From positions 4,608,501-4,672,500 of the forward strand of contig CM028884.1 in assembly GCA_016801885.1 (NCBI GenBank): 64,000 nucleotides of DNA, given 5' to 3'. Of the stretch, positions 1 through 13,499 are shown one piece after another. The position numbers were made by a program, and so were the translations under genes. How positions within the stretch are numbered: position 1 is the stretch's first letter; every line of letters starts with the position of its first letter. Under the pieces are notes generated by a model. The model saw only the letters and a program-made list of their open reading frames with translations, searched no databases and had not been told where the DNA came from. Source of the DNA: Toxotes chatareus (taxonomy: Eukaryota > Chordata > Actinopteri > Toxotidae).

Positions 1-130
1 CAGTAGAAACAAAGCATTGATTCATAGTCTAAGCTTGGATCAAGAAAAATGGCGGACAGGCAGGTGTGTGAGGTCATGCTGACTTCTTTTCTCAGCCGCC
101 GGTGTTGACTGAGAGCAAACAGAGCCTTAC

Positions 131-3100
131 CTGGAACAGGGAGTTGCTTTTGAAGAATGTGCATGTGACTACTTTGCTTGTGTTTTTTGCAGCTTGTTCT
201 AGAGCAGGAGGGAGATAGACAGTGGTGGTGGACTTTTCAGATACACCTTTAGTAGCCTGAAGAAAAAAAACATACAATTACAATTAGAGACAGCCCACTG
301 GGGTTTGGGTAAAAAAAAAATTTCCAGGATAATCCATGAGAGTGTCTATTCTCAATTATTCGGTTAATTACAGGATGTAGGAACAATGTCATTTTCACAT
401 TTACAAATTCTGAGTTAAGTCGTTGACAGGACTTGTACCACCCTGCTACTCCCTGCTTGTGAGTGTGCATCACAGCCCCATGTTGTGCACAGCTGTAATG
501 AGTAGACTGCATGTAGATTGCTGGGTGCTTACAAAAATGGCCCTATTTTAAGGTAGTTTGGAGGAAAAATGTCAGCTTTCAACATCTATCCTCTCTACTT
601 GTCAGTAAAATGCTGCTATCAAGTACTTTCATGTGGCTAAACTCTCACATACTTTTTTCTGAACTAAAGCAGCACCACATTCAACTTGAACAGATATTCA
701 CTGGCTTGTTTGAAAACGTGCTATAAAGTAAACCCCTGATTAAAAATTGAGTAAAGTCTCAGAAGAGAAGAAGTCCACTCACTAAAGTCACTACTAAGAC
801 ATAATCAGATTTATGAATCACTGCCTGTGAAATGCTTTGTGTGAGCACTGCTGTATTAGATGCATTCTTGAATATGCAGCTAAAATACGGAGACAAGACA
901 AAACCATTGTGGTCATAACATTTTACGATGTGTGCTGTGTAGACTATGCTGTCAACAATAGAAGAAAGGGTAAGACCAGTGTTATTCTAAATTTCTCTTG
1001 TTGTCATCAAATCTCAAAGAGCAGAATCAGCCATCAACTGATCCTACTAACGACTATTGTCTGTGTATCCAAAGCCTGATCCATCTAATTCCTCTGTGCC
1101 ATAAGGCTTAACTGTTGTTCAACAACTGAAGATGCCAGTGAGCCACACTGTGGCATTGAGTGGCATGATAATTCTTAATAATGAGCACAGACACTGGTTT
1201 ATTTTGAACTGATCCACAATTCTGTTGTTGTAAATACTCACTAGACAGACTAACACACTGCTGGATTTGGTCTTTTCATGGAATTCATTGAGAATTTCAT
1301 TTAACTTTCATCTTACATGTTGCTTTAAGTTCTAGTTCCCTTTTTAACTATCTTTTGTGTGTTTTCCTTACAGGTGATGTGACGTTGTAGCCTCTGGAAT
1401 CCTCCTTCATATCCACCTCAAACATGGGGGCGCAGGCATATTGAGAACTCCCTCTGGTGTCTTCAGACCTGGACACACACATTAACACACGCCATCAGGA
1501 TGATCAGTTAAAACTGTGGGTTCAAGGGATCATTTAAAGAAAGCATCTTTGTAACTCCTTCGCTAAACATGATATAAGGTACAGCTTCCCGCCTACGGCC
1601 AAAGTTCATGTGCAAGTGAGACAAAGTCATTCAGACTAAAACGCCCCACCATGCTACTTCAGCATGACTGTTGATAAAAAACTGAGAGAAAATTACATGA
1701 TGACTTGGGTGGATCCACGGCTCACTTGCTTACATAACTCCTCTGCAAAAAACAAACAAACACAAAATAAGAGTAAGTACATAAAGCTGTTTTGAATTTA
1801 ACAAGCTTAACTCTAAACTGTGACACTTAAACAGGTATCAGATTCTACAGTCCTTTAGTATCGTCTTCGGATTTTGAGACATTTTATTTTAAAGGTAATT
1901 TGTTGTTGCCAGATATACAGTAGATAACATCCATTCCTCCTTACTGCACTCGATGGACGTTCCATTGAACTTGAAGCCTGTGTGTGTTTTATGGGTGATG
2001 ACATCTGTTCTGATTGAGCCACCGGTGATGCCATAGAGTGCTTCGGGTTCGTTGGGGCCAAGAGACAGATCAGTACAGCAGGAGCCCTGTAGGCCGGTAG
2101 GCCAGCACAGAGTAAGGTTCTTTCCTCCAACCTGTGCCACAACATGAGACAAAACAAAAATCAGCAACCCTTATTAAGCTCTTCAAGAAAGAATTCAAAT
2201 AAGCTACTGTAGCATACACAGTATATACTGTACACGTTTTCACTTGGTAGCATTATGAATCATACACATTTCACATATATGCGTTTTAGTATAACACATC
2301 TGTGTTTCACTTTCAGAGGTGATACTGAAGTTGCCAAGAGAAACTTAAGATGCAAATTTAAATAAATTTCAATAAAACAGAACAATGAACTTCTCCATTG
2401 CAAAAATATTCCTCCTTTTACTGATTTACCTGCAGCTTCAACTGGTCCAGCAATGGTTCCCAGTGCAGACAGAATTTACTTTGCCCCTCTGAATCAAGTC
2501 CATAGAGAGGAATCACCTCAGACCGCGCGCACTGAGCTGTGATCTGCCCTTCGATGGACAGAAATCTCTTATTGGCTGAGACTGAGAGTCCATTACAGCC
2601 TGGGGAGAGTTTGACGTTCAGGGACAGGGAGCCCTTAACGTGGCTCCAGGTGCCACAAAATTTCAATTCCTGATCATTTTCACTTGAACCTGAAAGAAAC
2701 CAAAGAGGCACATACTGACAAAAGGTGGCTTGAACTTTGCTTTTTTCCATACTGCCCAGCCCATACTGCCTTGCTTCAGGATATTGACCCTCAGACATCT
2801 CTTTGTACAAGTGAAACTGCATTGGTGGCAATTTGGATTTTCCTCATGTGTCTGTAAAATATTTCCCTCCCTTCCTTTCCTTAGTTGCCTAATGCCCACG
2901 AAGAGAAGTAAACGCAGTTTGAAGTCACTTCCCAAACATGCCAATGTACACAACAAATGCTGCCTGCTGTGTTTGTTTAAACTTTCTATCATATGTTTTT
3001 TTTTTTTTTTGAATCCTTGAATATCTCTACACATGAAAAAATATACCACATATAGAGGCAGAACAGTGTATAGGAACACGGTTGTAAGAATAAACATGAG

Positions 3101-3217
3101 GATAAAAGAAGTATTTATGTTAGCATAAGATGTTTCTAGTTTAGTTATTTTACCTTTGGCGATGAGGATGATCAAGATGAACACAGCCTTCAGACTCTCT
3201 GTCAGTTGGGGCTCCAT
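131..3217 (-). CDS. Adhesion G protein-coupled receptor, subfamily G (GPR56/ADGRG1-like), N-terminal part; gene continues past base 1
   Basis: Six exons in compatible phase: 3154-3217, 2430-2689, 1945-2131, 1697-1742, 1372-1468 and 131-256, together 260 codons. Exon 1 starts at ATG 3217 and encodes a hydrophobic signal peptide (residues 1-22). Exons 2-3 (22-170) encode a cysteine-rich ectodomain with the motifs KFCGTW, KFCLHW and LCWPTG. This spacing matches the PLL domain of GPR56, which binds extracellular ligands. Exons 4-5 are a linker, and exon 6 (219-260, VYLPPALEQ) matches the start of the GAIN autoproteolysis domain. The proteolysis site and seven-helix domain must lie beyond the window. 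All junctions are GT-AG; exon 4 is only 46 nt and has a weak donor (AT|GTAATT), so exons 4-5 are less certain. The linker is about 14 residues shorter than in human GPR56. Family membership is well supported; the exact member (G1, G3 or G5-like) is not. Confidence 0.78.
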
Positions 3218-4619
3218 TGGTAAGAACTGCTACAGGTAAACACAAACAGTCAAATGCAGTTGCACAAGGGCAATAAATCTAAAATTTATTTCTGCAAATT
3301 AGAAACTCCAATACAGAAACTAGATGCTGTTTAAGTGCAGGATTAAATGAAAAAGCACAAAGTGCATTCGTGGCCAGTTTATGACTGTAAAAAGCAGATT
3401 TCAGTACAAAAGAAACACAATAATAGCTCTTACATTCTGTGCTGACACAGATCCAATATAAAACAAAAATATCTAGAAATAGCATTAAAAAAGAAGTTGT
3501 TTTAATGATAGTATTCTAATCCAGACCCCCGCTTTGTTATCTATGCTCGCTTATCAGTGAATACAAATGAGTTCAGGCTCAAAATACACACAGGGACTTT
3601 TTTACACTGTTATCAGTGGAAACAGTCTTCCCTTTTAACTGGCACACGCACACGTAGAAAGCAGATATTTTTTGTTCCAAAGAAAAGAGTAAAAAATTCT
3701 TTCAATTTTGGTACACAGGAGACATTAATGTCATCAGAGCACAATAGATTTCAATCTAAGGGTCCCTGAAAAACACCAACTGCATCATACTAGACTGAGT
3801 GGGAATCGTGTTACCACACAGATGTGTCAGTAAGCCACAAATACGCACACACACATTACAGTTATTTTCAATTTCTACCGAATATGCAAACTTATTGCAG
3901 ACAGTTTTCAACACACAGACTTTCAAATGTTACATGTTGCCCAAAACAGCATGCGAGACAGTGTGGAAAGAGATGAAGATGCTGTTTCTCTTAGGGGAAA
4001 CGAAGCAGTTGAGGTTGTCCTCAACATCACAAGACAGACAGGAACTAGTTGAACCACAGACAAAGCAAAAACGACAGCAAGAGCAAGAAAAAGAGACTCA
4101 AAGAGACAGAGAGACTGCACAGTCCAGGGGGTCAGCTGGCTATTTATAACTGTGTATGCTGAAGCACGCACCTGATACTCGAGATGGACCTAAGACTTGG
4201 ACAACCACACAGCAACGCACAAACTGATAAACACACACACCCACACACACAAACAGGGATGGATGTTTAAGCAATAAGTTTGCTGTCAGGATCTGATTAA
4301 TCCTGGTTTAGAATTCATTCATTCAGGTTCAGCATTAATCTGATTTCTTAGGCTCACTCAAACCAGGCTTTGACAATAGCCTCCTGTGAAGCTGCATTAA
4401 AGAAGGACAAACTCAGCTCAGAAATACAACTGTATGTATTCGGGGGAAGGTGAGTCTTAAATGATTAATTCACAAACTTACAGATGTCAACACCACAAAT
4501 ATGTCTGATTTTGTCTTTTTTTATATCAAGATCCAAACATTATTTCCTGAGAAACTGATGAAAATTTCACAATGTTAAGGAAAGTGATAAAAACATTACT
4601 GGATCTGCCATTTTGACTG

Positions 4620-4770
4620 GATCCTCACCATCCTTCAACCAAGTTTGGTGCAAAGCGGTTCGGAGGCTTTTGCGTAATCGTGCTCACAAATAAACAAACC
4701 AACAAACTGACAAACAAACAAACAGGTAGTGATAATATAACCTCCCTGGTGCAGGCAATAAAAAATGCAG
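4620..4770 (+). repeat. Degraded teleost dispersed repeat with an (ACAA)n-rich core
   Basis: A segment with 'caagtttggtgcaaagcggtt' type text, then AAACAAAC-type runs, then 'ataacctccctggtgcaggc'. This order matches a low-complexity interspersed repeat often seen in fish introns. Recognised from memory of the pattern, not from a database search. Confidence 0.45.
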
Positions 4771-6589
4771 TCAATTTACTATAATAAATATGATATACTT
4801 TCACTTCAATTAAAGTGTGCAAAGTGAAACTGGAACCTATTTCACACACTATGACTTTGTGGTTTGAGCACTTCCCTTTTTAATAATTCTAGATTGACAC
4901 TGAAGGCATGAGGAGGAATGGTGTGAAGTGTTTGTAGTGTACGATGAAAAGTCAAATTATATATGTGTTATATATGCCCACTCAGTGAAGCACCAACTTG
5001 AGAGTGCAGAGTTCATTCTTGCACTTGGTGAGAGTAAAGCTGGCTCACAACCACACCCACCCACAGCTGAAAGATTCATAGATAAAAGTTGCATCGTAAA
5101 ATGCAAACATCTTGTGATAACATTAGGCACAAAATTTTTATTAGGAATATGTCACAAAAGTCATGTTAGAATCAATTCAATCAACTGGTCAAAGCTGATC
5201 TTTCGGAAACATAACAGTTATTTTTCTGCACTTAATTTAGTTTTGACTAAATTTGTGATCATTTTAAAACCTCTCCAGGCCAATGAGTTAAAAAGTAAAA
5301 TGAAATTTCCCAGACTCTGTCAATCTACACTGTAGTTAAAACCACCAGTAATAAAACATTATTTTGCTACAATTTTTGTATGGGTCTTAAAATTGAATGT
5401 TGCATGATTTAATCTATTTCAACAGAGCAGTTTCATTTAGTTTCAAATGTCTTAATGTCTCAAACTCCAAAAAGACAAGATAACACACTAAATTCAGCCC
5501 AAAGCAGGAGTACACTGTCATGCTTTGGGTGTATTGGTCACACATACCTCAACAATGAGACTCTTCGCATTTGTTTTTGAGAAGACTTCCACCTTCGTAG
5601 AGGGGAACAGTAAACCAGTGTCAACCCAACCCAACCCACATACAACTACCTAGTGTGAACACACAGTGGAAGGCTCAGTTCTCTAGACATGTTTGAGAGA
5701 AGGCAAAAACAGCTCCCACTGTCAACACAAGACTCTTCTGTGCGTGTGGATGAGAGCAAATGTGTGGCCTGTGTGAACACTTTCCAAGACTTAACACAAA
5801 CTGTGGGGCGTGTATTAGTCCATAATGCAATAAAGTGGTAGGGGACTTGATAACAGAACAGTTAGTTCCATCTATACTCTCCTGCTTGTACACAGTGTTT
5901 CAACTGGGTGAATTGGCATGACATGTAAACTAATGCTCTCTCTACCCCCACACCCTCTCTATTGTCCCTGCACAGGAATCAATTCAGCACAAGAATTTCC
6001 CCTTTTCTTTCACTTCCCAGCTCTCATGTGTATGCTTGTGAGATAGAGGCACACACACAGACTGGAATAAAAAGGTGTGTGTGTGTGTGAGAGAGAGGCG
6101 CAGACTGGAACACTGTTCACACACTAACACTCAGCATTTCTCATTTTTCAGAACCAAGCCCACACTCATCTTGAAACTTGTTGCTCTACTGCACATGTCC
6201 CTCCTACACACATACAGAATGACATAGCCCTGATACTGTGTGTGTTTATGTGTGAATGCATGCATATCCTCAAGCAACCCATGCATGTGGAATGTGTGAA
6301 CGAGATAGGCCCCGCAACCGCCCCTGCCTGTCGCTTTGTGTTTTCCAGTAAAATTTCTTGTGTCTTCCCATTTCTGCATCATATATGGGTCTGACTCACT
6401 CAGCTATATTAATCATCATTACAAGTCTTGTTCGACCCCCCACACGCTGACGTGGCAGCCAAAACTGTGTGTAGCACAGACAGTAGATAAAAGTGACAGA
6501 CAGTGGGAAATGAATCGACCCCCCTTAGAAATGAGCCATTTAAAGATTTATGTAGGTGCTGTGTTTTGCTCTTCACCTTTAGCCACACT

Positions 6590-6990
6590 GGTGGCAGTAT
6601 TAGGTGGTCAGTCCAGGCTTAAATTTCATGGTCCTCAGAGGATGATGCCTAGGGACTTTGGTGATCCCCTGACTTTTCCTTCAGTGTTGCCACAAGGTTA
6701 ACATTTTGGGTTTTTTTGGGGGGGAAATGTCACAAAAACTACTGGACCGACTGCCATGACATTTGGTTTCCATGGTGCCCAGATGATAAATGCTAATGAC
6801 TCACTGGTCAAAATTTGTCCAATGGTTTGTTTGGTTTATAATATATAATATATAATACCTGCTAAAGATCAGCATATTTGTATTGTCACTCTGAGCATGT
6901 TAGCATGCTGATATTAGCTTTTAGCTCAAAACACTGCTGTGCATAAGTACAGCTTCAGAGCAGCATGGCACATGCCCTCTAATATCATGC
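6590..6990 (+). repeat. Teleost dispersed repeat, family R3 (copy 1 of 4)
   Basis: Contains the successive signature phrases of a common percomorph repeat: 'ggtcctcagaggatgatg', 'ctttggtgatcccctgactt', 'gactgccatgacatttggtt' and 'gagcatgttagcatgctgat'. Related copies in this window lie at 46260-46650, 51340-51560 and 61230-61650. Confidence 0.65.
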
Positions 6991-8591
6991 CACAGGGTTC
7001 AGTTGGCCAAACTGGGTTGGATTTTACTACAAACGTAACTGTCAGGTTTGACTTTGATTTGGCTTTTAAGCGGCAGCTGTACCTCAGGTCTTACTTTCAA
7101 ACCCTGTGATATACAGTATCAGTTTTCAGTACAATAAAGTACCTTTAAAATACAGCTTCCTGTGCTTCTAAAAAATTTTAAAACACCTGAATGTCATATT
7201 TCCCGTGACTGTCTGTCCTGAAAATATTGTCATTTCATCATCAGTTCTATCTATATGTATGTTTTATTATATGTATATTTCATTAACTTTATTTTCTGTG
7301 TCTCTGCACAGAGCTGCACATTTTCTACAGCTAACAACAAAACCTGACACGGAAAGTTCACATCATGCATCCACATTTCCAGTAAGCTGAATTTGAAGTT
7401 TTAATTTTGTCCTGCAAGAATTTCAGTCTGCATTTTACTGCCCTCCTCTACGAGCAGCAGAGAGAAGGAGCAAAGAATGTGCACAGAAGAGTAATTCAGG
7501 GAACAAAAGCTGCTCTTTGTTGTCAGGCCTTAGAGCTGAAGTGACACTGAGCGTGAATAAGGGTCAAAGATCACTGGCTGGTTCGGAGGCTGTTTAAGCC
7601 AATGGTTAAAAGACATACACACACAAACAGCTCTAACTCCCACTCACCTAAAATGAAAGGCAAGAAACGGAGGTTGAAGACCACATTGAAAAACTATGTT
7701 TTCAAATTGTAGCATGAGTAAATTTAGCTTGATGATGTCCATATTTTCATTTACTGGGTTTATTTTCCAGCTCCTTAGAGTTTTCCTTCAAGAGTAAGGA
7801 CAGGAACTAATTCAGTTGTTAGGTAAAGTAAAACACAACACAGCCACAATGAGGAAACTGTTCAGGAAACAGACCCTTCTCACTTATTCGTCTGAAGAAA
7901 GACACTGACCTCAATTGTCTTTCTCATTTGTCTTTTTGCAAAATGTGCTGCTTTGGGTAGACTGCACTGTGCTACAATGTTGCGCAGTGTGTGCTAGCAT
8001 GGCCACAGATAAGACTTTACAATACAAGTTACAATACAAGAAGCAGCTGACACTGCTGTTTGATTTACAGCACGTCACAGAAGCATATCAGGACTTGTGT
8101 GTGAAAATGGCAGGTTACAGTCATATACTGAGCAGCTGAAAAGGAAACTTCTGAAAGTGAGACTGGTGACATCTAATTGAAAGTATTCATAATAGCTGGA
8201 CTTTTTTTTTTTTTTTTATCTTAGCAGACACTGCAAACACTAAAATAACAACTGTGAGAGCCACATCCTTTGTGCAGAAACATTTCAAGTTGAAGTGGAA
8301 GATAGAAGTAATATGGCTGATGTGGAATGCTCCCTAGGCTATATTTCTATTAGGACCTTGCATTCTTTGTGATAGCACCATAGTGATGCAGTGTGCATGT
8401 CTGCGTGTGCATGTGTACGGGCTCCTTTATCTGTATCTTGATGTCCTCAGTGAGGAAATTGGAGGAGCAGGTGGAAAGCTGCAGATATTTCCTTCAGGGC
8501 TATGAATAAATCAATAAAACAACACGCACACAGACATCCACAGACACAAGCTAAAACATTATTAGGCCTGACCCCACCCCCCCACCACCCC

Positions 8592-8667
8592 AACCACCAC
8601 CACCACCATCACTACCACCACTACCATCACTACCATCACTACCACCACTACCATCACTACCACCACT
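8592..8667 (+). repeat. (CCA/CTA/TCA)n interrupted microsatellite
   Basis: A tract of about 75 bp made of CAC, TAC and CAT triplets with a six-to-nine-base higher-order rhythm. It produces an artificial histidine/tyrosine-rich reading frame. Confidence 0.9.
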
Positions 8668-9364
8668 GTAGCCTTAAGTGTTGGTTACCAGGTTCAGTTT
8701 GGCATCAGGTGCTTTCTTTTCCTCATTATGAAAAATTAAGTCAGCATAATGGGGTTTCTGTAACAGAAGAGGTGTAGAAAAGAAAATTAGAACTGAGAAA
8801 AAATCAGTTTTAATTTTCTTATCTTTTCTTTTCTGTTTTTTTCTACCCTAATCATCTTCCGTACTGTAATGAGTCACACATCCAGTGCAATATTTGCATT
8901 TCAAGGGATGAAGCATACAGAAAAAAAACATTGTCATTTGCCCACTTTCAGTATCAAACATCATATGCTTCTCTGATCTGTATCGGCTTACAAATGGTAC
9001 CGGGGCATTGTGCATTTTAAATGCTTTTCACACAGTTTTTTTTTTTTTTAACTGAGTGAAGTCTTTTGATTGCGCACCTATTGGCACAGTCAGGAAACCG
9101 CATACTAACGCTGTACAGAGAGCAAGGCTGAGCAATGAAAGTCCTGCCACCTGCTTTCATGGCTGCGTTTAAATATCAGTATGAATCCAAACGCTGTAAC
9201 ACGAACAATTGAGAGGGTAAAAATTCATACCTGGAAAATAGTGTGTACAGTATGTAACATGTAATTTGTGTAATTTAAATTTATTATTACCCCGCTATTT
9301 TTCGGTATACTGACATAAAATCTTTTTTTTCCAAAAAGAAACAATTATTTAATACTGATACCAC

Positions 9365-9431
9365 AATAATAATAATAATAATAATAATAATGATAATAAT
9401 GATAATAATAATTCTTCTTCTTATTATTATT
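9365..9431 (+). repeat. (AAT)n / (TTC/ATT)n microsatellite
   Basis: About 45 bp of AAT triplets with GAT interruptions, followed by TTC and TTA triplets. Confidence 0.9.
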
Positions 9432-9512
9432 GTAAGTGTAAAGAGTTTCCATAGCAATATAACGTTATTGACGCTATTTTTGACTAAGGGTGTGGAAGTC
9501 ACGCAGTCTTAC

Positions 9513-9850
9513 CTTGAGTAGTTTTCCTGTCTGTAGACTTTCTGATGCTCAAGCCTGAGATGGACTTCCAAATTCAGTCAGTCACACAAAGCGACTTAGG
9601 TTAACCAGAAGGAGAAATAAACTTCACACGTGTTCGCTTGCTGTTTTTCAGGTCATTTCTGACGTCTGAAACACACTCCGGACATCTGAGGATATTTTTT
9701 TTTATTTAAAAAAGTAATGTCCGAAGAAAGAAAGGCGCCGGGCTGATGCGTTGATCACAGCCGCCACACAGACTCTCCGCGAGTGGTGCGACCGTCCGCG
9801 CGACAGAGGAGTGAGTCAGAGCAGAGCTGCTCAGGAAAGCTACAATGAAG
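9513..9850 (-). promoter_or_regulatory. Putative CpG-rich promoter and untranslated first exon of the ADGRG-like gene
   Basis: Read on the minus strand, a good splice donor (CTCAAG|GTAAGA) ends an exon at 9513. Just upstream of it, 9720-9850 is GC-rich and dense in CpG, in contrast to the AT-rich surroundings. The coding start exon at 3217 has a splice acceptor 12 nt before its ATG (exon start 3229), so an untranslated 5' exon must exist further upstream. No other minus-strand gene between 3.2 and 9.5 kb could own this donor. Linking the two implies an intron of about 6.3 kb. This is inference from splice signals and base composition only. Confidence 0.4.
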
Positions 9851-10438
9851 GGAGAGCAACTTCCGCTCAAGACTTTCACAATACATCACTCAACTACAGT
9901 TAGAAGATTGAAATTTTATTTTGAAATTGTGAACAGTGTGTGAAGCGTTTATCATCTGGCTAAGTAGCTAAATTTTGCTTCACATCCTGTGTATTCATGA
10001 ATAGGAGCTTCCAAACAATGAAATCTGTGTTTTAACGTTGCTGACAATACCAACATTAAAGTAATATTAACTATAAAAATATTTCTAAAAACCATTTCAA
10101 AATAACCTTTACTTATGTCAGTTACATTGCTACACTGCCTGAACAGAGCCGAGTATTTACAAAATGCAGTGACCATTCAGCTGTTCCTCAGGGATGAGAT
10201 CCTCATTTCTGACATTTCTGAAGACAACAGTTGGTCCGGCCCAGGGTGTGTCTTTAAATGTTTTTTTGAACATTTGTTGAAGGATTGTTAAAATTTTCAT
10301 TTTATTTTTTTTCATACAAAGATGTGCTTTAATGCAGTGTTTGTGATTTCTAGTCTTTAAGAAGTTCTTCTATGAAGTGGTGTTTTTATCTGCAGAGGGG
10401 TGGGATGTCAGGCACGTGTGTGGAGTGGTACATTTTCA

Positions 10439-10480
<42 letters not shown>

Positions 10481-13413
10481 AACAATAATAACTATAGTTA
10501 ATTAAAAATATAATAATAATAACATTATATAAGAATAATAATAGTAAATATAAAAGTAGCTAAGCATTGAGACAGGAAATAACCCAGTGTATGGGTAATA
10601 TTAAACCCAACACCTGAGTCAAACACATCAGATGTTAATTTGCTTTATATATGCACTTAACGACTTGCTCCTTGGTTCAATTCTTTATTTAGTTCTTTAT
10701 TTAACCAAACTGTGACTTCACCTCATGAAAAATGTAGTGCATGTGTTTTTTGTTTTTTTTTTCTTTTCTTTTTTTCTCTCTCTAGTTAAACAGGAAGCCA
10801 GTATCTGATGACTGTATCTGGATCTGGGAGCACACAGGAGGGGCTGCGTGGGTTAAATGAGAGTACAGTCAGTTGCGGCACTTTCCAAAGGCAGTCCTCA
10901 TTCCAAGAAGCTGACAAACCTCTGCATTACATAACCTTCAGTGTTTATTTAATAAAGAAATAACCATTTAACGTTACTGTTACTGACCAATGACTCCTCA
11001 TCATGCTAGGCTTTTCTATTACATCTTATAAGACCCATAACATTTATTGGATGAATATTATTCATTGTGGTCAGGTGTGTTAGGTGTTCAGGCCTTGGAT
11101 TAAGTTACTTCAAGTCAGGAATATGCATAAGTTCTCAAATAAGTTCTCCTTAAGTGCCTGGACACTTTGGGAGCCTTGTCAACCCTGGCCCTATCTCTGG
11201 GTCTATCCACAGAGGAACATGTTATCTTGGTTATCTCAAAAGGACTTAACAGTGACCCAGCGCATGATGTATTTTGTTTTCATTTTAATCTCTCTGTGAC
11301 ATTGATATTAGCAATCTAGAGAGTGTTAGGACTGTACTACTTCAGTGCCACAGGCAGCTGGTACGTATAGAGGTTTCAGCTGTTACCACAGAAAGCAGTT
11401 TCACTGTAAGAAAAAGGACGGATTGTGTCGAAAAACCATTGTCTGGGAGACATAAAGCCCTTAGGTGAAGTTTGAGATCCATGACAGGGTTTGTAATTAG
11501 GCATCTGTAAAGCTGAGCATAAATGATACAAGATTAGAATCAAGCCTCTAACATCACTCTAACAACTAAAATGCTTCTAACACCTGGCACACCATTTCCT
11601 GTAACTATCGACTGAGAGCATATGAGTTCAGCTTTTACAAAGATCAACTCTACAGCTTTTGTATGTAAGTACGTTGGTTCATGTGCAAAAGCTTACTGTC
11701 CACTGCATTATGTTTGTATTTTATCCAAATAAGTATCCTTCTTTTAGTTTGGTTTAATTAGTTTTGCTCAGTAAATATAGTTTGAATTATCTGTACAGAC
11801 ATTTGTATTCTACTGTACACAAAAAATATCCTGCAGCTGCAGGTGATAAAGTTAATGTTTAAACCACAGCATTATATGGCAGCTCTCCTCTGTTCAACTT
11901 TCTGTGCGAGTGGTTGAATGTGTGCGTATATGTGTTTATGTTTGTGTGTATGTCTGGGGCAAGATTTGACAGTTGAACTGCGTGGGTTTGAGTAATAAAG
12001 ATCCCAGTGTGTTGACAGGTGTGCTTTGGATCCACCCCCCCCCCCCAGTTCACACAATGAATATGGGCACAGGCAAAAGTGACAGTAAATTTGTGACCCA
12101 AAAGATCTGCTGTGAGGGTGAGGGACAGAGACAGTGAGAGCAGGGAAAAACGGGGTTGATGAAAAGGTGAGACGGAACCGAGAGAACGAAAAAAACACAT
12201 GAAAAGCAGCAGCAAGAGTCAGAGTGGGAGTCAGCAGACAAGCTCAAGCCTGCACAAGTTACTTATCTTATCATCAATCTTCATGTATATAACCACAGCA
12301 GACTGTGTTGGTGTCTGGGTCCTTCCTCAATAGGTAAACTGTTGGACTTGGTGCCAACAGGGCAAAGTGCAGTGGAGCAGAAAATGTATGTGCGTGCTTG
12401 CCAGCAGCGAACAATGTCTGCATACTTGTGTGCTGGCCCCTGAGTGTGTAACGTTATCTCCTGTCAAAGGCTCCAAATATGGTCAAAAGAATCTGTGACA
12501 GTTTGAACTTGAAGAAAATTATTTTCTGGTCTATCATGTGACATAGTGGTCAAAATGCACGAATGTCAGCCTGACAGGAAATAAAACTCAGCACTTGTGA
12601 TTCAGTTACTTAATAACATCCTGTTATTAAGGTTTCTCACTAGCTACCTCTAAAGGATAATATCCAAAAGCAAATGCTCTTCAATCCCTCAAGCCCACAT
12701 GTGTTGTTCAGGACAAATAGTAACTGTGTATATAAGCTGCACAGTGAGGGGAAACACACCTCCTCAGGATAAGACACCACTCAATACCCAAGGTATTAAC
12801 AATAAACACACTGTATTCTGAAAAAGTGTTGGCATTACTGCACTTACAAGGGCTTACAATGAAAAACCACAATGCATTTCACAAAATGCAACACCTTGAT
12901 GTCAACTCCTACCCCATTTCTGTATCTGAACTTTGACTTTAACCTTAACTGTCACCTTAACCTAATGTAATGTTCTTAAATTCTCAAGCCCAATCTCAAA
13001 ATCCTTCAAACATCAGTCTTACTGAGGACGTACTCAAACACATACCATACTGCATGCCTGTGAGAATGGAGCCCCTTTCTCATTAAATTCAGCAACAATG
13101 GTCTCAGAGCCTTTTGAGTCTCAGGACTACATCCACTACGGTTTCAGTGACTTTACAGGACTGTCATGAACACAAAAGGCCAACATTCCCCATGAAAAAG
13201 CAGTTTTACAGGGGTTTCAGATCAGCTCTACACTTTTAGTCCTTTCAATTCATGCATCTGGTTCCAGAGGTATGCGTGTGAGCACTGGCTTCATCGTAGG
13301 TAGGAAGTCTCAAAGTCTCTCACATCTGAAACCACAGAGGACCTATATCATGCTTACTGGCTTAAAACTAAATGTGACACCAGTAGGTTTGGTGCTCCTA
13401 ATCATCCATACAA
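9851..13413. other. Intergenic DNA, no gene recognised
   Basis: AT-rich, with an ATT tract at 10438-10476 and a run of about 13 C at 12034-12046. No splice-bounded coding exon or known domain was found on either strand. Confidence 0.5.
10438..10476 (+). repeat. (ATT)n microsatellite
   Basis: About 12 consecutive ATT triplets, followed by AT-rich degenerate sequence to about 10555. Confidence 0.9.
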
Positions 13414-13499
13414 ATAATATAATAATAATAATATAATATAATATAATATAATATAATATAATATAATATAATATAATATAATATAATATAATATAATAA
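13414..13499 (+). repeat. (ATAAT)n pentanucleotide microsatellite
   Basis: About 85 bp of a nearly perfect five-base AT-only unit, preceded by AAT triplets. Confidence 0.92.

Larger units (their letters stand above)
3230..9512. other. Probable large first intron of the ADGRG-like gene; no coding exon seen
   Basis: I see no convincing coding exon on either strand. The stretch holds two degraded dispersed repeats (4620-4770 and 6590-6990), a CCA/TCA-type microsatellite (8592-8667), an AAT tract (9365-9431) and poly-A/T runs. Short open frames here resemble no family I know. Confidence 0.5.

Noticed and set aside
249..512. Possible extra exon of the ADGRG-like gene around 371-444
   Set aside because: Its acceptor is purine-rich and its start phase does not fit after exon 5, which already joins exon 6 in phase 0.
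8502..8777. Histidine/tyrosine-rich open frame
   Set aside because: Produced entirely by the CAC/TAC/CAT microsatellite.
11859..12247. Overlapping minus-strand frames of 65-118 codons
   Set aside because: Low-complexity translations around a poly-C run and TG-rich DNA; three overlapping frames are open, as expected by chance.
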